This document shows, piece after piece, positions 1 through 47,179 of a stretch of 47,179 bases of DNA. The translations under genes and the position numbers were made by a program. How positions within the stretch are numbered: position 1 is the first letter of the stretch; each line of letters starts with the position of its first letter. The notes beneath the pieces are model-generated. The model was not told where the DNA came from. It did no database searches and was given only the letters and a program-made list of their open reading frames with translations. Source of the DNA: Chara braunii (taxonomy: Eukaryota > Streptophyta > Charophyceae > Charales > Characeae); NCBI GenBank assembly GCA_003427395.1, contig BFEA01000012.1, positions 2,342,382 through 2,389,560 on the forward strand. The letters are read 5' to 3'.

Positions 1-85
1 TTTATGCATGTCATCCTTGCGCAGGGGCCATTTGCTAATTTACCCTTCTCTGTATCGTTCCAATTTTAACGGATGTCCCGGAGGA

Positions 86-86
<1 letters not shown>
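1..86 (-). pseudogene. U6 snRNA-derived sequence, cut by the window edge
   Basis: The reverse complement begins GTCCTCCGGGACATCCGTTA and carries the AAATTGGAACGATACAGA and GCCCCTGCGCAAGGATGACA blocks of U6. Small insertions around the ACAGAGA region (extra bases before GCAAATGG) break the conserved catalytic core, so it is unlikely to be functional. A (CTTT)n tract abuts its 5' end. Confidence 0.85.

Positions 87-87
<1 letters not shown>

Positions 88-147
<60 letters not shown>
88..147. repeat. (CTTT)n microsatellite
   Basis: Fifteen or so CTTT units abutting the 5' end of the left-edge U6 copy. Confidence 0.98.
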
Positions 148-2342
148 CAATCATCATTGGGACCACAACCCTGTGAATCTAGACCTTGCAATGTCAAACA
201 TTAACCGTGAGAGTGGGTTAGGGAAAAACTTGAAAAGGAAAAAAAGAGAAACAGAGCGCTCTGCAAAACTGGTTCCTGAGACAGGTATGATTTCCAAGTA
301 GCTTTGGTGGCTCAGGGATTTAACTGTTAATATACTTCAGCAATTCAAACTTTGCATGCATCAAAAGCATCATAATTTTGATGTAGAGAATGCTCTTTCG
401 TTCCGACATTTCTCTTAAGCTCATGCAGATCGAGCTTCTTCATTGCAGGGGATCTATTGAATAAGGTGAACTAAAAAGATTAGTGGAATGAATTTACTAT
501 TGATTGCATATGATGGTTAAAAAAAATAAGCAAAAAATATTTAATACAAATTCATAAGTAAGAAAAAACATCTAGCCTCCTGATGAGTCAGTGAAACTCC
601 AACAAAACAGTTCGTCTTCGTCACAGCCCCCTCGTTTGTTGTCCTCTTCTCCCTTTTGTCCCTCTCTGCCTACCGTTTACCAGGCAGCTCTGTTTGACTA
701 GATACATTATAGACGATACATACATACATATCTATATTATAATAATAGATATGTATATACAAACATTAAATCAAATACTATAAGAAAAACAGGATGTATA
801 ATAATATTATGATTAGATAAAAATTCATAACATAGATATATTTTGAAGCACTACCGGCAGTACCTCCACCAGTGTTGGGGAAATATGGAAAACTGGCAGT
901 TTTCCCAAACTCGTAAGAAATCAGAGGCCGGGCCCGGCAATGGCCGCCATTGATAAATCTCATCGGCAGCCGTCATTTCATTTCGGCCTTCTCAAAAGGT
1001 CGGAGGCCCACCCGAGGCCCACATTTTTCCCACTCGGCAAAGGTACTAGTTGTTTAAGAAATACATAATATACATATCATAATAAGTAATACATAATAAA
1101 TTAATAACATATAGTAAATAGCAATATCTACATTTATTTGTCTATATTTTACAAAAAATAGAACAATGATATATAAGTAGAATAAAATGTATTTATAGTA
1201 CACTATTAAATCAATTTAAATGTACTTTTATTATCCATTAGGGAATAAATAGGGCATGGGGCATATTAAGTGTCATCATTCCAAGACATGATGGGCAGAC
1301 TGAGGAGAAGCAAGCTTTTAGTGACTCAGACTCAACAAAGAAATATTGAATTGAAAGGTACATTCCAAGACTAGAGATTGTAGGTTCAGCATAGGGGTGG
1401 AATCCTAAGGCAAGAAGGGGAGCTGCCACTTGAAGAGTGCATGCTTAGAGAAGCCTGGCCTGCAAGCAAAAGATGATTCCAACATAATGAAATATCAGAT
1501 AGCAACAACAAATCCATTGGCTGCCGTCTTCCGCTCAGCTCGGCTGGACAACGCTGTCACCTAGATTTCCTGTAGGAAACGAATCCATCGGTCGGCAGGG
1601 ATACCACCCCCTTACACGCAAGGAGGTGCTTTTGTCCTGCTGCCTCCAAGACCTCACCTCAGGATCAGCCCCCATTTCTTTCAGGTCGTCACCGTCACAG
1701 GTAACATCATAACGATGACGACGGTGGCTGCGCTTTCGTCCCAAGCAGAAAGGGCGAAGGAATCCAGATTTAAGTACGCGGACATGAGCCTTAGGGCCAT
1801 GCTCCAGCTCACGCATGGACAGAATGCGGAACTGTATTTGGCAGCAAATGAGAGAGGGAAAGAGAGAGACGAGACGGAAAATCTAATGGGGCAGAAACAT
1901 TCACGTTCTTAGTCTAGCAAGGGTTGATGCCTCACAGCAGGCATGGCTGATGGACTAGGTACTAGACAGGAGGTCCGGCCAGACGTGCCAAGTCAAGAAG
2001 AACTCTTGTGGCATCAGATACCAATAAATTCCCTCAGCACCTCCGTATCAAGGACCGAGGGGCAATTTCCCCGATCAGTCTCATCAGGTACCAATAAATC
2101 TCCTGTACAATGAACAGACCGCTCTATTTCCCTAAGCGTCAAAAACGGTGGAACAGGTGGAAGAGAATGCCAAGGACTCTGTGCGACACCCCTGTGAAAC
2201 ACATGGCAGAGAATGCAGGTGACTGACAGAATGAAGCTCGACGAGCCAATAGATGAACTTCGGAAGTCAATCGATGCAATGATGGATATGACGGAATCAC
2301 TGGATATTTGTGCTTCAGTGACGCAAGGAAGAAACGGACAAA

Positions 2343-2445
2343 AGAATGAATGAATGAATGAATGAATAAACCAGTGACTGACTGACTGACTGCATGAATG
2401 AATGAAAAAATGAATGAATGAATAATCAGAATAAATGAATAAACA
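2343..2445. repeat. (GAAT)n / (GACT)n microsatellite
   Basis: GAATGAAT runs interrupted by GACTGACTGACTGAC. Confidence 0.95.
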
Positions 2446-3554
2446 CAATGAATAATCCGGAGAGAATAAGGGAATCCTCCATTGATCAACTGTGGTGAAG
2501 CGTAGGAAGCAGCCACTAGATCAAAAGCCTCTAGCCGCACCAGATTAAACATGCAAGCCTTGCAATGGGAGGAAAAAAATAAAATCTCCGCTTGATAGAC
2601 ACTTACGTATGCCCCATGTGCTGGATTCCTCTGTTCACATTCACTGCAGTTGGAGGAAGAACAATGCAGCGCGGTTCCTCGTTCATCAAATGTTCCCCTG
2701 TCCGTGTCCATGTTTCTCTATTCATTCATTGCTGTCCCACTGGTTTATCCGTTCACATATACGATCCTTATGTCCGCTGCTTCATCATGAAAATGTGTAC
2801 ACTTCGTCGGAGCAAACTGTACCCAAATCGTCCGAGCAGATATCGTTGGAGCAAACTGTATCGTTCCATCGGAGCGCGCTCGCCCCTTGGCGTGCTGGTT
2901 CCACACACCCACACGAATGAATCTTGGCAGTACTGACCTGCCTACCTTAAGAGGAATAAATTACTGCAGAAATTCTCTGTTATTCAACAAAGAACACAGT
3001 GACCAGCTCCCGATGCCGGCTTTAAGAATGGACAGACGGGAAATGGAATCTAAGCATAAGAGATGATGTACTCGTCTGCCCATCAGGTTGCACTGCACTT
3101 GCCACCTGAGTTATCCCGTTGGACACAAGTTACGCCCCCCCAAAAAAGGGACGATCCTCTCGCCAAGCCAAGAATGACTTCTGGGATTGTGATAATCATT
3201 ATTGCGGTGACTGAACGAACGGCCTCAGCTTTTTCTGTTTCCCGATATCCAAATGAACACTTCGATTCCGGCTGAGCATCCAATTCTGCAGGGCTTCAGT
3301 GCATCCACCTACTAGAGATTCCACCAAAATTGAAAAGGACTTGACTGTCACACTTCCGTCTTGAATCTTGATATACACCTCCATTTTGCAGAGTACAGTG
3401 ATCTAACAAAAGCCATCAGGGGCCTGCTGCGCCCACCGTGACCCTCCCGATCCCACACTCGGCACCCAATGCTTTGCCCGGCCGTCCAGGCACTTTTCCT
3501 TCCATGATCATCAAGCCATGTTACATAGTTGTCGCCCTGTCCTTGTTCTTGCAT

Positions 3555-3740
3555 ACACCTCCCCTTCACCATCCCCTCCGTCATCCCCTTCGTCTTCCTC
3601 ACGCACTTCCTTGCCCCCTTCATCATCCCCTTCGTCATCCCCTTCGTCATCCCCTTTGCCCCCCTCTTCGTCATGATCCCCTTCATCAACCCTCCCTCGA
3701 TCATCCTCTTCGTCATGATCCCCTTCAGTCATCCTTCCCT
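3555..3740. repeat. CATC/CCCCTT minisatellite
   Basis: Irregular tandem array of units like CCCCTTCGTCATC. Long frames in all phases here are artefacts of it. In the 3' flank of CesA. Confidence 0.85.
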
Positions 3741-4174
3741 GGTCTTCAGGAATCTCAACCAAAAGCTGCATACACAAGGTGGGCATCGACGCTCCCCTTT
3801 TGATGCTGTCACCTGCAGGCACCTACCTTGAAGGAAAACACTCGTCCCTTGAGCTGTCCGTTTCCCATCAACTTGGCATCGTGACCAACCTCGACTTGTT
3901 GAGCCGCCTGTTTGTGATTACTCAATCTTTTCCCTTCTCTTCTCCACCCGCCCTCATATCTGGTAACCGCTCTTGCCTGGCCTTACTCCGCTGTTGCATG
4001 GCGTACAATATATCTTCTTCTCATGCATTCACCCCGAGTTGTATCCCTGCCTGATTTGCTGCCCTTGCCCGCTGACCTTCTGTAGGCTATCTTTCACTTG
4101 GAAGTAGACGTCCTGCGAACCAGCGACACTTCCGAGGCGCCTAGGTGCATCAAGGCTATTTCAAAACATTGCTG

Positions 4175-4187
4175 CCCCCCCCCCCCC

Positions 4188-4227
<40 letters not shown>
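4175..4227. repeat. Poly-C followed by (TC)n
   Basis: C24 (4175-4198) runs directly into a TC tract to 4227. Confidence 0.98.
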
Positions 4228-4231
<4 letters not shown>

Positions 4232-4794
4232 GCGACTGTGCAATCATGATGGCACTCACTTTGTTGAATCAGCAGTTCATGTTCCAAGCTATCGAGGAAA
4301 TGAATGCTGCAGCCAGCATTGACTGTATTCATCTAGTACATCAATTGCACATGACCTGTCATCAAATTTCCGAACTTGCACAGCATCGGTGGATTGCCGT
4401 TACTTTCATGCGGACAGCGACGACCCTAGAGAGGCCTGCACTTGATGAGTCGGATTGGTCTGGCATTTTTTTCTCACACCGTGAAAGAAACATTAACTGC
4501 TGCTACACTTATTCCAGCCAAGTACTAGATGTTGCTGAACTGCATCATCATGACATTGGCTACGTAAATCATCATCATTATGATATCATGACACTGCCCA
4601 CAATGGTACAGGACGATTACCATCGTGCCACCTACAACACGAGCTAGCCTGAGGATGGATGCATCACTGAGAGGTTTTTGTCTGCAATGATCGGAGGGCA
4701 TTAGGCGCTTGCTGCTATCGATGATGCAGCTGCCCTCCTGCCGCGGGTGTAGGCTATTTTAGAATTTGAAGCAGTGTGAGAGGAAAGGATCACG

Positions 4795-4940
4795 GAAGAA
4801 GGCAATCAACAACGCCAACCAGGCATCAAGAACCTAATCTGGCCGGCTAGTTTCAAATGATGGGCGAGAAGAAGGCAATCAACAACGCCAACCAGGCATC
4901 AAGAACCTAATCTGGCCGGCTAGTTTCAAATGATGGGCGA
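4795..4940. repeat. Perfect 73-bp tandem duplication
   Basis: Two identical units (4795-4867, 4868-4940) starting GAAGAAGGCAATCAACAACG. In the 3' flank of CesA. Confidence 0.95.
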
Positions 4941-5056
4941 CTGGATCGGTTTCTGGCCTCCCACTGAGGCCAATGAACGTGGCTGCGACTTCGAAACGAA
5001 CAAGAATCAAAATAAAATCGCCTCGGTTTACTTATTGACAATCAAACATAAATTGA

Positions 5057-5058
5057 TT

Positions 5059-5089
<31 letters not shown>
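5057..5089. repeat. (TCAA)n microsatellite
   Basis: TCAA units, just beyond the CesA stop codon in the 3' flank. Confidence 0.97.
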
Positions 5090-5092
<3 letters not shown>

Positions 5093-5134
5093 GATGGTGC
5101 CGATGAAGGACTCCTCCTCAAACTGTTTGCTCAA

Positions 5135-44516
<39,382 letters not shown>

Positions 44517-44979
44517 CTGCAGCACCACGTCATCACACACACGACAGTTCAACTTGCAGTTCTCTCCCGCCCCACACCCCCCCCCTCCAAAAAAAAAAAA
44601 AATAGAGTGCACCCAAAAGAAATGTCTTTGAAATCGATCCCCGCGACATGAACAACGACTCATGCAACAACGTCGCCCCGGCGTATTTCATAGCACGGCC
44701 GAGTCGGGCCGACCCCCGATGCTTTGCAATCAGTTCCGCTCGACTTCAAAAATCCGTACGAGGTACCTTCCCTTTCTCTTGTTTTTTACTCTCTAAGGGA
44801 TGATTCCAACAGATCTTACCTATCCCACAAATCAGGTCCCGTTTCTCTTCCGAACTGAAATGAAGTGCAATGAACGGAAGTGAAGTTCAATTGCTTCTGA
44901 GGAATGCGTTTGTACACCTGAAGAAAAAATCGCTGTTTCAGAGTAGCTTTTTTTTTTTCTTTCTTGAACGTATGCACGC

Positions 44980-45039
44980 CATGTTTCCGGCCCGATACAG
45001 TCAAAATGAGGGTACGTTGTGTTCGGGGGAAGACGGTAG
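44980..45039. mobile_element. Solo half of a family A MITE-like element
   Basis: Ends GTTCGGGGGAAGACGGTAG and inside carries a stretch close to CAAAATGAGGGTACGTTGTG, matching the reverse complement of the arm at 40551. No opposite arm is found nearby. Confidence 0.6.
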
Positions 45040-45163
45040 CCAACGTGAAAATTGCCAGGACGAAAACGGTACGGACTAAGCATTGAAAGCACCCACATAC
45101 TCCTCGGGAAAACCAAGGACAACCATCGTGAAAAATCAACGGCACCTTCTCCTAGATGAGCAC

Positions 45164-45277
45164 CTCTTTCTTCCTCTTCTTTTTTTTTGTCTTTTTTTTT
45201 TCTTTTTTTTCTTTTATTTCTTTTTTTTTTTCTTTTTTTATTTCTTTTTTTCTTTTTTTTTTTNTTTTTTTTTATTT
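45164..45277. repeat. T-rich low-complexity tract with one N
   Basis: CTTTTTTTT units with an ambiguous base at 45264. Confidence 0.95.
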
Positions 45278-45939
45278 CCCAGACGCCGGTTTACTAGGCC
45301 AGGTGATAAGAGCAGCCTCTTCTAGCATCCGTCTAATGGGTACCCCAATCTATTGTTGGGGATTCACACCGGGTCCATCGTCCCATCAAACATCGTTCGG
45401 ATTCTTCGGAATAGATTGAAACTGCAGGTATGTGGAAAATCAAACTGAAGTTGCTGAAGGTCAAGCTGTAGCTGCTGGACTATCTGAAGAGCTAAAATTG
45501 AGATCTTTGAGGAGGCCAAAGCCTCTGCTATTCAAATCCCGTCGTTGACACCTCTTGACTTCCGCGTGTGCCCAGGACAGAGCTCGTGTGTACCCTGTTT
45601 CCGTCTCTGTGCGCTAGAGAAAGACAGATGGATAGACAGAGAGACAGCGAGGGAGAGGCCGCGACGTACCCTGACTCCGTCTCTGTGCGCCTGTCTGTCA
45701 GACTCTGTCTCTCTCTCTACCTGGCCCCGCTTGCGGCAATTCTGCAATATACAATAGGAGTTTTGAGGATGTATCCCCCCGCAGCTCGGACAAACGTAGT
45801 CGAAGAGGTTAACTTAACATTACTCTGAGTAGCATGGAACGTAGCTCTCTGCTTCTCCTTTGTCTCCCTCACTTCTACGCGTCTCATGTCTTCCAAATTC
45901 GTAGTGTCTATGTTTGTTTTTTTCTCTCTCGGCCAACGT

Positions 45940-46214
45940 ACAGTAAGGGTAAGTTTCAAAAATAGAGCGTTCAGTAAGGGTATAGTTTCAAAGCAAAAGT
46001 AGAGGCGGGTCCAAGTTTCGTTGCAAAAATACTTGCGGGCGGTGATTTTCGCTGCAGCTTTACAGGTCCCGGGAGTTTCACAGCAAAAATATTTGCGGGC
46101 GGGGTCCCACTTTCGCTGAAAATTTGAAAAAATACATATTTCGGACCCCGACAACATTTCCTCTGGGAAACTTTGAAAACGCGCTGTTTCTGCAATTACC
46201 CCCGTACAGTAAAT
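45940..46214. repeat. Degenerate inverted-repeat element with internal copies
   Basis: Outer sequences ACAGTAAGGGTAA and the inverse of TTACCCCCGTACAG resemble each other, and the inside repeats AAGTTTCGTTGCAAAAATA-like and TTGCGGGCGG pieces two or three times. The long minus-strand frame here (176 codons) is a by-product of these repeats. Confidence 0.4.
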
Positions 46215-46301
46215 ATCAAGACGCTGTGGCGGGCGTGGGCTGACCAAGACGTGGGAAACTTCGTTTTTCCTTTTTTTTGGTTTTAACTACGCCAGATTCT
46301 T

Positions 46302-46350
46302 CTCTCAATTTCTTTTTTTTTTTTTTGAAATCCCTGAAATCGCAGGGGCC

Positions 46351-46382
<32 letters not shown>

Positions 46383-46411
46383 ACGGACGTCCCGAAGGAC
46401 CTCTCAATTTC
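46302..46411 (-). pseudogene. Chimeric U6 retropseudogene with A tail and perfect target-site duplication
   Basis: On the minus strand, U6 5' sequence (GTCCTTCGGGACGTCCGTTA ... GATTAGCATGGCCCCTG) starts at 46400 and stops near 46343. A 16-nt foreign piece (46342-46327) and an A14 run (46326-46313) follow. The 11-bp sequence CTCTCAATTTC stands on both sides (46401-46411 and 46302-46312). This is the structure of LINE-mobilised U6 chimeras. Confidence 0.88.
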
Positions 46412-46833
46412 ACCTAAACACTACCAACCTACTAGGATACTACTACTACCAATCATAGTATTATTACGTGGTAGCTGCGACAACCGTGTTCAAGAGAGAA
46501 CATGCAGGAGCTGCACCCGACCTGCAGATGGCGATCGTGGTTCAGGTTTGGGTCATTAACAAATATCCAATATTGCGTGCCGAGATTACCCTCAACTTCC
46601 CTCAAGTAATGGCTAGGCTCAAGCTTGGGTCATTCACGAGCTGCTCAGATTACCGTAAGAAAGGGCGAATCAACAGTCTTCGGACCCTGAAAAATCTGAA
46701 ATCAAGGGTGGTACCAGTTTCTGTAACGAACACCAAATATTGCAAATTTGGTATTTGCCCCTCAAGGTTTCGACTCTGAAAAATTGTTGTTTACCCCTCA
46801 AGTTCGGCAATATCGGGTAAGCTTTTGCCTACG

Positions 46834-46926
46834 GTCCAAAACATCCCAAGTGCTCCTAAGATTCGCCGACCCCCTTGCACGCACGTACCCACCGCGCTAA
46901 GGTCCAAAACATCCCAAGTGCCCCTC
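46834..46926. repeat. Direct repeat
   Basis: GGTCCAAAACATCCCAAGTG occurs twice, 67 bases apart, each followed by C-x-CCT. Confidence 0.8.
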
Positions 46927-47103
46927 ATCTTGTACTGACCTTAAAGGTGTCGGTTTGCCACTCCCCTTTCCAACGAGAATCACGAGATGAATAATACCGG
47001 TCTGAAAATTCCCGCTCACGACGTCCGCCGTCGAATATTTCCTCTCCACGGCTGTTTAGCGTGCTTCTCGGCCTTCCCACTGGCGTGTCGCGCCGGAGGG
47101 AGG

Positions 47104-47104
<1 letters not shown>

Positions 47105-47179
<75 letters not shown>
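47105..47179. repeat. (CT)n(CA)n at the right window edge
   Basis: CT tract to about 47139 then CA to the end of the window. Confidence 0.98.

Larger units (their letters stand above)
148..4794. other. 3' flank of CesA, no supported gene
   Basis: Two AT-rich patches (about 700-850 and 1050-1230), microsatellites and the CATC minisatellite. Short frames show no recognisable domain and overlap each other on both strands. No terminator or polyadenylation signal could be assigned with confidence. Confidence 0.6.
44517..47179. other. CesA upstream region or first intron, no assigned exon
   Basis: Contains a G-rich stretch after a T13 run next to exon 1, a half MITE, a T-rich tract, a degenerate repeat and the chimeric U6 retropseudogene. 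The frame of exon 1 stays open upstream to 44663 (with [11 protein letters not shown]) but lacks CesA similarity. No promoter motif or first exon was recognised. Confidence 0.5.

Noticed and set aside
45717-46247. 176-codon minus-strand frame with KYFC repeats
   Set aside because: The peptide repeats reflect a degenerate DNA repeat; no domain recognised.

Overview
The window is eukaryotic nuclear DNA, most likely from a charophyte (streptophyte) green alga. The main gene is a plant-type cellulose synthase (CesA) with an N-terminal RING-type zinc finger and a plant-conserved region (P-CR), split into many short exons by long, repeat-filled introns. Chara-like algae fit this best, but the species is inferred and not shown by the sequence.

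One minus-strand CesA gene occupies almost the whole window. I could place 25 coding exons, from the zinc-finger exon at 44516-44324 to the stop codon at 5137-5135. Reading phase agrees across all 23 junctions between neighbouring exons. The visible exons give 2,592 nt (863 codons plus stop) over about 39.4 kb. One stretch of roughly 95-100 codons, which in this family carries the DCD motif, is missing between exons 12 and 13. An 880-base run of N (29706-30585) lies exactly there. The true start codon and any earlier exon were not identified upstream of 44516.

Layout: 1-5134 is the 3' flank, with microsatellites and a truncated U6-like sequence at the left edge. 5135-9190 holds the last five exons. 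9191-16786 is the largest intron (7.6 kb); it holds hairpin elements, about 200-bp tandem repeats and a small candidate zinc-ribbon gene on the opposite strand (14119-14334). 16787-31548 holds exons 20 back to 12, with U6-derived sequences, tRNA-like elements and the assembly gap. 32079-44516 holds exons 11 to 1, interrupted by a LINE remnant, an 84-bp tandem repeat, long CT/GA tracts and members of a terminal-inverted-repeat (MITE-like) family. 44517-47179 is the 5' flank or first intron, with a further U6 retropseudogene.

The non-coding part is unusually rich in small mobile or foldback sequences. There are five U6 snRNA-derived copies (two with clear target-site duplications), five copies of a hairpin family with ends like CTACCTTCTTCCCCCGAA, several other inverted-repeat families, and three tRNA-like SINE candidates. 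There are also short decayed duplications of exon edges next to their parent exons. Three 5' splice sites run directly into long CT tracts.
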